A stretch of 64,000 bases of DNA. Origin: Enterococcus wangshanyuanii (GTDB lineage: Bacteria; Bacillota; Bacilli; Lactobacillales; Enterococcaceae). Below, piece by piece: positions 9,041 through 17,378 of this stretch (position 1 is its first letter; the number at the start of each line of letters is the position of its first letter). The translations under genes were made by a program, and so were the position numbers. The notes below the pieces were generated by a model that worked only from the letters and a program-made list of their open reading frames with translations, did not search any database and was not told where the DNA came from. The stretch covers positions 1,736,001 through 1,800,000 of the forward strand of contig NZ_CP021874.1 in NCBI RefSeq assembly GCF_002197645.1, written 5' to 3'.

Positions 9041-9547
9041 TCAGGTGCAATTTATTTTCTCATAATTTTCTTGTATTTGCTTACAAGATTCTTCAGCATA
9101 CTTATCAAATTTCCTTAACCTACTATCTTTTAAAACACCTTTAAAGATTGTGAATGAAGAAAGATAATCCCAGTGATACTTCAATAGGTATCTGGCACAA
9201 ATTCTTATTATCTCTCTATGGTTGTAGTTATCAATAAGAGGACTCTTTTTACAATCATTCTCATATTCTTCAATATATTCATCACATAAATTATAGATAA
9301 CGTTAGTCATAAATTTAAAAGAATAAACTTTCATTCTTTTATTGGTATGTTTTGATAGTTTAATTGCCGCTTTCAATCTATAAACATCATCTAATATAAT
9401 TTTATCTTTAGATGCAATATTAAATAATTCTTTTCTCCAACCAGACTTAGTATCTAAGCTATCTCGTAAATTGTTTTTGGATACAAATTGTGTACTTAAG
9501 CCACCTACAAATCCACTAATTAAATATATGATTACTTCATTATCCAT
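9041..9547 (-). CDS. Hypothetical protein with N-terminal membrane anchor
   Basis: A 168-residue protein: residues 4-22 are a hydrophobic, glycine-containing segment (VIIYLISGFVGGLSTQF) that could anchor or insert the protein; the remainder is helical, charged and Cys-containing (three Cys in the C-terminal half) and is probably cytosolic. GGAGG precedes the ATG. It is monocistronic, about 115 bp upstream of the DUF3290 gene, with similar AT-rich composition. No family recognised. Confidence 0.5.
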   Translation of the reverse strand: MDNEVIIYLISGFVGGLSTQFVSKNNLRDSLDTKSGWRKELFNIASKDKIILDDVYRLKAAIKLSKHTNKRMKVYSFKFMTNVIYNLCDEYIEEYENDCKKSPLIDNYNHREIIRICARYLLKYHWDYLSSFTIFKGVLKDSRLRKFDKYAEESCKQIQENYEKINCT

Positions 9548-9727
9548 TATTTCACCTCCTCATAAAAAAAATCTCATAAATTACTTTAGAGTACAAATGT
9601 ATTTCATAGCTAACTTTAGATATAACCTGATGAACCTATTAGACTTAGTTTTTTATCTTTTACGTTGCAGTAAAGATACCTCATGCATCCAATTAGTCAA
9701 AATATGATAAATAACTAATTATTTATA

Positions 9728-9775
9728 CACATAGAGAGCAAGCTCATTAAGTAAACTTACTCTCTATGTGTTATT
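9728..9775. terminator. Hairpin terminator
   Basis: Imperfect long stem CACATAGAGAGCAAG / CTTACTCTCTATGTG with a 12-nt loop. T-rich sequence follows on the plus strand and A/T-rich sequence on the minus strand, so it may end mscL transcripts. Confidence 0.65.
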
Positions 9776-9855
9776 TCTATTTTTAAAGCTAATTTTGCCC
9801 TTTATTTTATCAAAAATTATACTTTATTTTGCAAATTAATTAATATTAAAAAGAA

Positions 9856-10257
9856 TTATTTAGATAACAAGTCTCTAATTTGTTCTAAATAATCTTCTAC
9901 TGACTCTTTTGCTTCTTCTTCCTCTTCTACTTTTTGGCTTGTTGAAACTTCTTTTAGTCTGTTTACAAGCTTAACAATCATAAACAACACTAAAGCTGTA
10001 ATAATAAATGTTACTATAGCACTAATCACAGCTCCAAAATCAAATTTTACCCCATTGATTGGAACGACAAGCCCTCCAAAAGCATCATCAGCACTTTTTG
10101 TATCCATAAATGTTACAAAAACCAAACTAATTAATGGTGTAATTAGTCCTTCCACTACTTTGTTCACAATAGCTGTAAATGCACTACCCATTACCACACC
10201 AATAGCTATATCTAAAACACTTCCACGCATCAAAAATTCTTTAAATTCTTTAATCAT
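9856..10257 (-). CDS. mscL: Large-conductance mechanosensitive channel MscL
   Basis: A 133-residue MscL of normal length. The N-terminal amphipathic helix and first membrane helix carry the hallmark FLMRGSVLDIAIGVVMGSAFTAIV (given in part: RGSVLDIAIGVVMG); TM2 lies at about 68-92 and a charged C-terminal helix follows. MscL opens under hypo-osmotic shock to release solutes. I chose the ATG after TTGGAGGAAAAA, not the in-frame TTG inside the ribosome site. It is island cargo, probably a second copy beside a core mscL elsewhere; with the DUF421 pair and ATPase it suggests envelope or osmotic stress functions. Confidence 0.95.
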   Translation of the reverse strand: MIKEFKEFLMRGSVLDIAIGVVMGSAFTAIVNKVVEGLITPLISLVFVTFMDTKSADDAFGGLVVPINGVKFDFGAVISAIVTFIITALVLFMIVKLVNRLKEVSTSQKVEEEEEAKESVEDYLEQIRDLLSK

Positions 10258-10377
10258 TTTTTCCTCCAATAAATTTTTAATTGATAGAAATCATATCTAA
10301 TCAATTCTCTATATTTTGTTCTTAAAAAATATTTTTTAACTTTTGTTATAACTAACAAGTCTAATGTAATTCATACT

Positions 10378-10488
10378 TCACAAACTATCTTCTTTAGAAT
10401 CATTTATAGCATGTTTTACTGCTATTCTAATAACTCCATACAAAGAAACACCAACAAAAACAAACCAAATAAGGTTGATGAGAAACAT
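10378..10488 (-). CDS. Small single-span membrane protein (36 residues)
   Basis: A short frame with a very strong ribosome site (AAAGGAGG, 8 nt before ATG). It encodes MFLINLIWFVFVGVSLYGV followed by a charged tail ending in SKEDSL. The hydrophobic first half could span the membrane once. It sits between mscL and the next hypothetical gene, all on the minus strand. No family is recognised; the ribosome site is the main support. Confidence 0.55.
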   Translation of the reverse strand: MFLINLIWFVFVGVSLYGVIRIAVKHAINDSKEDSL

Positions 10489-10575
10489 TAGAACTACCTC
10501 CTTTAGTATTTAATAACCTGTCGGGCAATAGGTGCACAAATTTTAGATAAAACAGTTTGATATGAAGAAAAATAA

Positions 10576-10800
10576 TTAATTATTTCCATCCTTAATGTAA
10601 ATAATTTTTTTTATCCCCGAACCACTAATTTTATATTTGGTTGCTATCCGATTATCATATTTTAATTTAGCCATTACTTCTATCATACATTTCGCAACTA
10701 TCTTAGCATCGGTTTTATTTATTTTCTTTGCTTTAATTGCGAGACTTTCTAGGCTCATCTCTTTGCCCTCTTCCTCACATAATGTTTTGTATAAATTCAT
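10576..10800 (-). CDS. Hypothetical protein
   Basis: A 74-residue basic protein, mostly helical, with a Lys/Ile-rich centre (LAIKAKKINKTDAKIVAKCM) and no membrane segment. GGAGGG stands 9 nt before the ATG. It follows the ICMT-like gene by 23 bp and is probably cotranscribed with it. Not recognised. Confidence 0.5.
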   Translation of the reverse strand: MNLYKTLCEEEGKEMSLESLAIKAKKINKTDAKIVAKCMIEVMAKLKYDNRIATKYKISGSGIKKIIYIKDGNN

Positions 10801-10823
10801 AAAACATTTCCCTCCAGTCTTTA

Positions 10824-11318
10824 TTATTTCAGATTAGCTAATAGTTGGTTCTCTTCTCTTATTCTTAAATAAAGACAAATTCCATATGACATCAAAAGGA
10901 TTAATAGAGTATACCAAGCATGAAAAACGAGCGTAACACCTATTAATTCTGGAATAATGTTAAAAAAATAATTAGGATGTTTGACATGTTTAAATAACCA
11001 ATTTGTATTTAATGTATGTTTATCTGCAAAAATAAGTTTTACTGTCCAATATTTACCTAGAATTTGTATCACTCTAATTAATATAAAAAACGACAACCCT
11101 ATTATTAATGTACCTATAAGTCCAATACTATCAAATTGAACTTTTTTATAAATGCCTTCAAATAGGGCACAAAAGTAAAATAAGGTATGCAATATTGCTA
11201 ATAGCTCTGAAACAATTTCTCCATACTCTTTACCACCTGATTCGAGTAATTCTTGTTCGTTCCGTTTAGAAATAAGCAAAACTCTTATTCTAAACAAGGC
11301 AATAACAATAAATAACAT
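10824..11318 (-). CDS. Isoprenylcysteine carboxyl methyltransferase-like membrane protein
   Basis: A 164-residue integral membrane protein with about four transmembrane segments. The C-terminal KHVKHPNYFFNIIPELIG and RIREENQLL motifs are the SAM- and substrate-binding signature of the ICMT/PEMT-like methyltransferase family; an early SKRNEQELLESGGKEYG segment is also typical. Bacterial members methylate small isoprenoid or lipid acceptors, mostly unidentified; enterococci do not carry prenylated CaaX proteins, so protein methylation is unlikely. The ATG has no obvious ribosome site, so the true start is uncertain. Confidence 0.72.
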   Translation of the reverse strand: MLFIVIALFRIRVLLISKRNEQELLESGGKEYGEIVSELLAILHTLFYFCALFEGIYKKVQFDSIGLIGTLIIGLSFFILIRVIQILGKYWTVKLIFADKHTLNTNWLFKHVKHPNYFFNIIPELIGVTLVFHAWYTLLILLMSYGICLYLRIREENQLLANLK

Positions 11319-11426
11319 ATATAGTGATACACTTGTCGATTCCCTCTCCCTTCAAAATTACAAAGAAAGCCCTTTTTAGTAAGGACTTTCTCTTTAGTAA
11401 CTTTTATTAAGGCGTTGACTTTAATT

Positions 11427-11549
11427 TCAAGTCAAAACTGTAGCATAAGAACCACCTTTTGCATTATCTGGAATTGTCAGCTGATTACTTTCGCCACTTG
11501 CGTAATCAAATGTAAAATCATTTCGGTCTTTTGTAGAATCCTCTAGCAA
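11427..11549 (-). pseudogene. Remnant of a WxL-domain surface protein (C-terminal end)
   Basis: Directly after the TAA of the DUF3324 fragment the same frame continues for 40 codons as LLEDSTKDRNDFTFDYASG (start shown) and ends LTIPDNAKGGSYATVLT then TGA. The LTIP...GxYxTxLT pattern resembles the C-terminus of WxL cell-wall-binding domains, which normally continue with a WxL tripeptide and a few more residues. No start codon exists. Together with the next feature it looks like the scar of a deleted WxL gene cluster. Confidence 0.45.
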
Positions 11550-11810
11550 TTATTCATGCTTATTTTTCTTTCGAATTATCCATATTAATGCACCCAAAAT
11601 AACTATGAATAAAACAATTATATATAGAAGATAATCTTTAATAGAGGTTTTCTTTTCATCTACAGAAGTTTTATTTAATTTTTCTGCTTCTTCTGATTTA
11701 ATCTCAAATTCTTTATCAAACTCCCACTGGTTCCCTGCATCATCTTTTAAATTGATATTGTAGACATATTTTCCGGATTCAAACTGTCCATTCCATTTCC
11801 TAACCTTCAC
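11550..11810 (-). pseudogene. Truncated DUF916/DUF3324-type WxL-interacting protein (C-terminus only)
   Basis: An 86-codon frame (GTG) encoding only the end of the DUF3324 host-binding domain: a KYVYNINLKDD strand, WEFDKEFEIKSEEAEKLN, then a linker, one transmembrane helix (IIVLFIVILGALIWII) and a KKNK anchor. Complete family members have about 340 residues with an N-terminal signal peptide and DUF916. Upstream the frame is closed by a stop within five codons, so the N-terminal 75% is gone. It could still give a small membrane peptide but is best called a pseudogene. Confidence 0.65.
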
Positions 11811-12618
11811 ATTTTCGAAAACATTTTACTAAATCACAGAATCGATTTTATGCTGCTTAAAATGTGTTTTAAGCGATTTTAAATTTTTATGTATAATTTA
11901 CCGAAAATATTTTTAAGAGTTCTAAGGATTAAAAAAAGACCGTCTAGAATTAAAAACACGTTATTTAAAAACTTGGAAATTTCATATATAAAAAAATATC
12001 ATTATTGTTATAGAGACATTTCCATACGATTCAATCGAAAAAAAAACAATACTTAATTATCATTATCTCGTTATCTTTAAAATCCTAGGCAACAAATTTT
12101 AGCTATATTACTAAACATATAGGTGTCAATTAGTAAGCAAGATGTTATCTTGCTTACACTCAAAAATACAAATACTGATATATCAACATTTTGTAGCTAT
12201 TTTAATCACACAATTATCAAATGTAAATAGCTTTTTGCGTAATGATATGTGTGAAAACAAATAGTTTCCCCCTAGTTTTATTGACTTTTTTTGACCTTCC
12301 CAATATACACATCTAGAGGGAATATAAAAAGTGCGTATTGGTTTTAGAAAAAACACGTAGTTTTCTATTGATTTTATTGGCTTTTATAAGCCTCCTCATT
12401 ATACACATCTAGAGGGAATATCCTATATAGATGTGTATAATGATTTCTATCAATTATGCCAGTATTTTCTAGGGAAAACTATAAGTATTTTTCCTGTTCA
12501 ATACGCAATTTTGAATTGATATAAAAAGAGATAATATTCTTAATATATAGAAATAATCCTTTATTATCAATGATTTCTAATAGAAAAAGACAGATAGAAA
12601 CACTACCTGTCTAATATG
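11811..12618. repeat. 808-bp gene-free, repeat-rich region downstream of the primase gene
   Basis: No credible gene. Three structures stand out. GTAAGCAAGAT-GTT-ATCTTGCTTAC (12133-12157) is a perfect 11-bp palindrome with no T-run. A pair of roughly 50-bp direct repeats (12276-12324 and 12372-12421) share ATACACATCTAGAGGGAATA and a similar left half, 97 bp apart. The second copy is also one arm of a perfect 14-bp inverted repeat (12398-12411 / 12428-12441). The A/T-richness and symmetry suggest a replication origin or nick site; this is inference. Confidence 0.6.
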
Positions 12619-14475
12619 CTAATTCACTTTATATATAACATTCTTAGATGAATACTTCTCCTTAATCCCTAACTGATTATACAATTCTTTAGTTAGTCTA
12701 CACGTATTTAAACCATATTTATTGTATATATCCGCTCTTAGTTTCTTAAATCTTTCTGCAGTGTCACGAACCTTTAATCTTCTTGCTTTAGCTAACTTAG
12801 AAATAACATCCTTTTCGTATACATATCCTTTTTCTTCTATCTCGTTCATGATAATTCTAACTGAAGCTTTTTCCAATTTCTCACTTGCTTGGCTTAAATT
12901 ACTGTCTGTTTTACTCATCTTTATTTTTTTCTGTTCAACAAGTGGTTTATAAGATTGTGGAAAATCCTGATAAGCCTTTTCTTCTCCAAAAAGTCTATAT
13001 ACCAATTCATAACTTAAACTACCGACTGTTACTTTATTTTCTCTTAAAACCTTAGCGATTCCTTCACTAACTGCTGTGTTTTCATCCGTCAAGTTTGTTG
13101 GTTCGTAGATGTTACTCGTTCTTAGCTTAGTGCAATCTTTCTTTTGTTCCAGTATCAAACCATTAAATATATCCTTAGGAATTTCTGCTTCTGGTTTCTT
13201 TTTAACAATCTCAGTAACAATCATATGATAAAGAATTTTTCTTGTCCTATCTAAGCTTACTTTCTTTTGGTCCGTTACTCTAGCTAATTGCTTTGCCAGA
13301 TTTTTAATGCTGTAATAATTTAAATATCTTAGTTCACCATTATCATCCATATAAACATAATCATACATAAAGTCTAAAACAACAGGAATTTCAACTTGAT
13401 ATTTACTAAAATATTGATAGAGTTCAGGATACGTTTGTTTTAATTCTCCTGATTGCAGTTCTCGCTTAAATTTTTGAGCATTAAATTTACTTTGACCTAG
13501 TTGTGAAGTATTTGTTACAGTCGAGCCAGTAAGTTCTACTAATAAATTAACTACTTCGATTGAAGATATTTTTAAATAACGCTCCAGTAAAGAGATAATA
13601 TTCCCACAATACTTATTGCTAGCAGAAAAACATTTATATAGATATATCCCATGTTCTTCAGCATAAAACACACTTGCACTAGGATTATCTTCTTTATGGA
13701 AAATATCAAAAAATGGATTGTCTTCAGGTAATTCAAGAAACTCTCTCATGTCTAATGCTTTGAAATAGTTCATTGCATTATAATCATCAGGAAATTCTTG
13801 TTTATAATTATCTCCTAGTTTATTTTTAACAATATCCAATCTACCTAATTTCAACAATTCATAATTTGGCATAGATTCATCAATTATTTCACCGCTGATA
13901 ATTTCCGCAATCTCAGTAGATTCTGTATTATTAATTTCTAATAGTCCACTAACAGCTAGCCTGTTGTCCCAATCAATAACCTCATAACCGCTATTACTTC
14001 CGAAAAATAATCTACTTGTTTGTCCAACACTACTATCTGCTTGGGGATATTTTTTAAATAAAGCCTGATATATCTGTTCTATATCTTGGTTCTCAGTCAC
14101 TAATTTATCTAGATGGAATACCACTCTAAATTTATCAACTTCAGAGAACAAATCACTGAATGTTTTATATATAAAACTAGCATTCTCCTGCATAAACGTA
14201 TCAGCTTCTAAATCTTCAATCGTATATAAATTATTCTCATCCTTATTATCAAAATCCAACATCACTAGTTCTTGACCAATAATTTTCGTCATTTTTGATA
14301 ACTTATTCTCTGATAATTCAGCTAAAACCACTGTTTTTCCATTTACTGCTAATTCTTCTGCAAATTCTTGCATGCTCATTTCTCTTAGATTATTTAAAAT
14401 CGTATTAGAAATCTTTTTCACCATATATTGGTCTGGTTTTTCTTTATTTGAAATGTTACTTAGATAGAATTTCAT
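12619..14475 (-). CDS. Primase/primase-polymerase-like replication protein
   Basis: A protein of about 618 residues. The N-terminal third resembles an archaeo-eukaryotic-type primase (PrimPol) fold: VMLDFDN (Asp pair near residues 74-76), FRVVFH (near 116-121) and a QTSRLFFGS strand (near 152-160). Residues 250-325 resemble a CHC2-like primase zinc-binding region with partial ligands (NPSASVFY...YLYKCFSASNKYCGNIISLL). The C-terminal half is helical and may bind DNA. It probably primes replication of the excised island. The start is either GTG 14481 or the ATG 6 nt later; GGAGG is 9 nt from the ATG. It overlaps the upstream HTH gene by about 20 bp, implying translational coupling. No helicase motif seen. 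Confidence 0.6.
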   Translation of the reverse strand: MKFYLSNISNKEKPDQYMVKKISNTILNNLREMSMQEFAEELAVNGKTVVLAELSENKLSKMTKIIGQELVMLDFDNKDENNLYTIEDLEADTFMQENASFIYKTFSDLFSEVDKFRVVFHLDKLVTENQDIEQIYQALFKKYPQADSSVGQTSRLFFGSNSGYEVIDWDNRLAVSGLLEINNTESTEIAEIISGEIIDESMPNYELLKLGRLDIVKNKLGDNYKQEFPDDYNAMNYFKALDMREFLELPEDNPFFDIFHKEDNPSASVFYAEEHGIYLYKCFSASNKYCGNIISLLERYLKISSIEVVNLLVELTGSTVTNTSQLGQSKFNAQKFKRELQSGELKQTYPELYQYFSKYQVEIPVVLDFMYDYVYMDDNGELRYLNYYSIKNLAKQLARVTDQKKVSLDRTRKILYHMIVTEIVKKKPEAEIPKDIFNGLILEQKKDCTKLRTSNIYEPTNLTDENTAVSEGIAKVLRENKVTVGSLSYELVYRLFGEEKAYQDFPQSYKPLVEQKKIKMSKTDSNLSQASEKLEKASVRIIMNEIEEKGYVYEKDVISKLAKARRLKVRDTAERFKKLRADIYNKYGLNTCRLTKELYNQLGIKEKYSSKNVIYKVN

Positions 14476-14725
14476 AGTCACTATCCTCCAACATCAATAA
14501 CCTTCCATATTTTCTAACAATTACTTTCTCTAAAAGCACCGTTTTTTCTTCTGTTAATCCCCTTTTTCCTTTTCTAAAATTATGCAAGTTTTGGTTATGA
14601 ATATTGATTGCTTTAGAAAAAACCGTCATCTTCACTCCATAGATTTTGTCTAAAATATGTAACCATGCTTTGATTTTTTCTTGTTTCTCCGTCAATTCCT
14701 CTTCTGTTAATTTTTTTGAACTCAT
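14456..14725 (-). CDS. Small HTH protein coupled to the primase gene
   Basis: An 89-residue, charged protein. A helix-turn-helix-like stretch FSKAINIHNQNLHNFRKGKR (residues 42-61 or so) resembles XRE-type domains. The start is chosen at MSSKKL because GGAGG is 8 nt upstream; an earlier ATG lies within that ribosome site. The stop codon lies inside the primase gene, so the two are one transcription and translation unit. A role in copy control or origin binding is likely by context only. Confidence 0.55.
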   Translation of the reverse strand: MSSKKLTEEELTEKQEKIKAWLHILDKIYGVKMTVFSKAINIHNQNLHNFRKGKRGLTEEKTVLLEKVIVRKYGRLLMLEDSDYEILSK

Positions 14726-15188
14726 TTCATTATCCTCCATTTAATTATTTTATTAATCATTGCTGCCGGACTATATCATCATTTATCAACTGAAGTCAAG
14801 AATGAATATCATATTCGGACAATAAAAAAATTGGTGTATTTTTATTAAAAGGATACTCTTATTTTCTTATTCCTTTTTTAGATTTGTCAAAACTATTAAA
14901 AACATTGATATATCAACGTTCAACTTATATTTCAGAAAAAATCATATGTAAAAAACACCTTAAATTGAACAGGTAATGGATAATTCCCCATAAAAAATAA
15001 TTCACGTTCAATTTAAGGTATATTTTCAAAAATAATTATTTAAAACGTTGATATAACAGCAATCTGCTAATTTTGTCAACAATCATAAAACCCGTGATAA
15101 ATAAGGGTTTTAAAGGGGTCATTTTTTAAGTGGTTTTTGATGATAATTTTAAGATATTTTTTGATGAAAAAAAGAGACATGATTTTAC
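14726..15188. repeat. 463-bp upstream region with operator- or origin-like repeats
   Basis: No gene seen. ACCTTAAATTGAAC (14957-14970) and GTTCAATTTAAGGT (15006-15019) form a perfect 14-bp inverted repeat with a 35-bp spacer. TTGATATATCAAC (14905-14917) is followed by GTT, giving ATCAACGTT; AACGTTGAT recurs at 15044-15052. A weak hairpin AAAACCC/GGGTTTT lies at 15087-15111 and may end the upstream gene. These look like regulator or replication-protein sites controlling the HTH-primase unit. Confidence 0.5.
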
Positions 15189-15431
15189 TCATATCTCTTT
15201 TAATAATTCTTTTTCTTTTGTTACCACATGTTTCTCCCACAGACAAGCTACTAATTCTTCACTGAATAATACTCTCTCTTGCTCTTTAATAGATAAATTG
15301 ATAAATTCCTTGTATAGAGCCTTAGCTATTTTATTGATTACTACTTTAGGAATGGTTACATTCGATTGAACAAATGCTTTCTTCACTTTGTTTTGAACAT
15401 ATTTCTTTTGGGCTAATTGATTAGTATTCAT
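15189..15431 (-). CDS. Hypothetical small basic protein
   Basis: An 80-residue, Lys-rich helical protein without membrane segments, with AAGGAGAAT 6 nt before the ATG. It follows the membrane-anchored protein upstream by 9 bp, so it is in the same operon as the two genes at 15441-16600. Not recognised; the spacing and ribosome site support translation. Confidence 0.6.
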   Translation of the reverse strand: MNTNQLAQKKYVQNKVKKAFVQSNVTIPKVVINKIAKALYKEFINLSIKEQERVLFSEELVACLWEKHVVTKEKELLKEI

Positions 15432-15440
15432 CTATTCTCC

Positions 15441-16361
15441 TTACATGAAAAAGTAATTAAACATTGAAATAGTGAAGAAATATTGTTCAAATTTATCTAA
15501 AGCTCCATCAAACACCTGTTTGTATAAATAAATCGTTTCATTATTATCGGTTAGTGAGACATATACGTTATCCAAATGAGAAGTATTTTTTCCATTTATA
15601 CTCATTTGGTTGTTTAAAACCGCAAGCGATGGAGCTTCTTCATTTTCTAGACTACTTAACATTTTACTTATATCTCTTGTGTCCGTTGCTTGCTTTGAAT
15701 GGATAGGTTTTACTACCAGTAATGCTTTTTCTACACGATTTTCTTCTGTTACCAAGTCTTTTACAGTGTGTAAACTTATTATTATTTCATCAGCTTTTTG
15801 AGTTACTAAATAATAATTTGTTTCACCAGAACCTTGATTTAAAAGCAGAGTCACAAATTTATCATATTTACTACTGTCAATTTGTAGATTTGAACCAATT
15901 TCTGTTGCCTCTACTACTTCGGCTTTAGAGTTACCTATATAAAAAAATGGGTTTGAAGCACTAGGATTCCAGTTATAAAATAAAGTGCCTACATTTAATC
16001 CATCCATCTCAAAAGCTTCATAAATATCTTGTTGATTTACAACAATATTCGTATTGAATCTGTCATCTTCTTTTTTTATCTTATTTTCTAATAATACTTG
16101 AGAATTACTTTCATCATTTTTCAGCTGTTTAAATTCATCTATTACACTTAGTTCTTCAACTTTTTCATTTGGTTCTGCAGATATACTATTAATTGAACTA
16201 CTTTCATTTTCAAGAGATTCTTCTTTAATTGTCGAAGAACTGCTACTAACTGCTTTTACTTTCACTGGTTCTTTTATTTGTGAATATAAATAAGCTCCTG
16301 TTACACCGCTTATTATAGCAATTCCCACTAAAGCTACACCCATCTTTATCCATTTTTTCAT
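15441..16361 (-). CDS. Membrane-anchored extracytoplasmic protein, unknown
   Basis: About 306 residues. Residues 5-29 form an uncleaved signal anchor (MGVALVGIAIISGVTGAYLY), followed by a Ser/Glu-rich linker (about 40-75) and an extracytoplasmic domain of mixed strands. The ATG after AGAGGTGAATAAA is preferred to the GTG three codons earlier. Membrane-anchored proteins with a Ser-rich linker often accompany conjugation or secretion modules, but no VirB8-like or other motif is clear. Cotranscribed with small proteins on both sides. Confidence 0.6.
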   Translation of the reverse strand: MKKWIKMGVALVGIAIISGVTGAYLYSQIKEPVKVKAVSSSSSTIKEESLENESSSINSISAEPNEKVEELSVIDEFKQLKNDESNSQVLLENKIKKEDDRFNTNIVVNQQDIYEAFEMDGLNVGTLFYNWNPSASNPFFYIGNSKAEVVEATEIGSNLQIDSSKYDKFVTLLLNQGSGETNYYLVTQKADEIIISLHTVKDLVTEENRVEKALLVVKPIHSKQATDTRDISKMLSSLENEEAPSLAVLNNQMSINGKNTSHLDNVYVSLTDNNETIYLYKQVFDGALDKFEQYFFTISMFNYFFM

Positions 16362-16378
16362 TTTATTCACCTCTTCTG

Positions 16379-16600
16379 TTATCTTTTATTAAATAAATTA
16401 ATCACAAACACTATTCCAGCAACAAACAAAAAGGAAATAAACAGATGTTGGAAAATAAAATCTAATACATGTATCAGAATTGTTATGATAATCACTGATA
16501 ATACTATCCAACCAATACAGCCACACCCTTTTTCCTTTTCGTCAGGAACCTCTATCATTTCTTGAAAAATCCTTCCACTCTTTAATGCCAAATAATTCAA
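16379..16600 (-). CDS. Small two-span membrane protein
   Basis: Up to 73 residues. After a short polar start come CGCIGW and two hydrophobic helices (about 29-46 and 51-69). The first codon is TTG too close to AAAGGA; a TTG three codons later has better spacing (9 nt), or the ATG at residue 15. It lies 17 bp upstream of the membrane-anchored protein gene and is probably its operon partner. No family recognised. Confidence 0.5.
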   Translation of the reverse strand: MNYLALKSGRIFQEMIEVPDEKEKGCGCIGWIVLSVIIITILIHVLDFIFQHLFISFLFVAGIVFVINLFNKR

Positions 16601-16624
16601 TCCTTTCTTAAACTTTCTTGATGC

Positions 16625-16755
16625 AAAAAATCAACGTTTTTGCCACAATAAAATAAGACCACCATATCAACTACAGAAATGCTGATATAATCGTCTTTTT
16701 TATGTATTATATTTTTTTATACAGTATCGGTAAAAAACGTTGATTTATTGCCGGT
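16625..16755. repeat. Inverted AACGTTGAT-containing repeats upstream of the membrane operon
   Basis: AAAAAATCAACGTTTTTGCC (16625-16644) and AAAAAACGTTGATTTATTGCC-like sequence (16733-16753) face each other across about 90 bp; each contains the AACGTTGAT motif also seen at about 14909 and 15044. The position between the resolvase stop and the 16600 operon start fits a promoter/operator or a res-like site. Promoter elements inside are not clear. Confidence 0.4.
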
Positions 16756-16808
16756 AAATCTTGCTTCCCTCTAGTAATGTTACCCTCAGATTGATAATTT
16801 ATCAAGTC

Positions 16809-17378
16809 TCATTTTCGGGACAAACCTTCTTTTTTAGCAATGTTATAAACATTTTTTTCGGACACACCACATTTTACTGCAATTTCTTTTAAAGATAGGT
16901 GATTACCCTTATATAAAACAATGATTTTCTTACGCTTACTTTGTTTTATTGGTGGTCTACCCAATTGTTTATCTGAGTTAGCTAATGCTTCTTTTGTTCG
17001 AATGCTGATGTTCTCTGCCTCAAATTCTGCTATCCCAGCCAAAACAGTGAAGAATAGTCGTCCACTTGCTGTTCTGGTATCAATAGATTCTTGAATACTT
17101 TTCAGATATATCTCTTTCTCATTCAGTTCAGACATAAGATTTACTAACTGCCGTGACGACCTGCTTAATCTAGCTAAATTATAAATAAGTAACGTATCGC
17201 CTTTTTTTAAACATTTCAAAGCTTTATCAAGCTCTGTCCGATGCTCCTTTCTTCCACTAATTTGTTCAGAAAACAATTCATCTGGTTCAAATTTTTCTAG
17301 TGCTTTTCGTTGCACTTCCAATCCCAAATCTTGTGTATTTTTACTAGTACGAATATAACCAATAGTTCTGTTTTGCAT
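16809..17378 (-). CDS. Serine recombinase (resolvase/invertase family)
   Basis: A 189-residue small serine recombinase of normal length. The catalytic domain has GYIRTSKNTQDLGLE with the nucleophile Ser near residue 12, IYNLARLSRSSRQ around the conserved ARLSRS motif, and the dimer-interface helix ending in FEAENISIRTKEAL. A C-terminal HTH (LSLKEIAVKCGVSEKNVYNI) binds the cross-over site. It may resolve element multimers or invert a segment. GGAGGA precedes the ATG. Such resolvases are common on Gram-positive plasmids, suggesting a plasmid-like origin for this part of the island. Confidence 0.93.
   Translation of the reverse strand: MQNRTIGYIRTSKNTQDLGLEVQRKALEKFEPDELFSEQISGRKEHRTELDKALKCLKKGDTLLIYNLARLSRSSRQLVNLMSELNEKEIYLKSIQESIDTRTASGRLFFTVLAGIAEFEAENISIRTKEALANSDKQLGRPPIKQSKRKKIIVLYKGNHLSLKEIAVKCGVSEKNVYNIAKKEGLSRK

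Noticed and set aside
12133..12157. Terminator
   Set aside because: The palindrome is strong but neither strand has a T-run after it, so a protein-binding or origin role is more likely.
15130..15369. Plus-strand frame opposite the small basic protein
   Set aside because: It is the antisense of 15189-15431, which has a good ribosome site and operon context.
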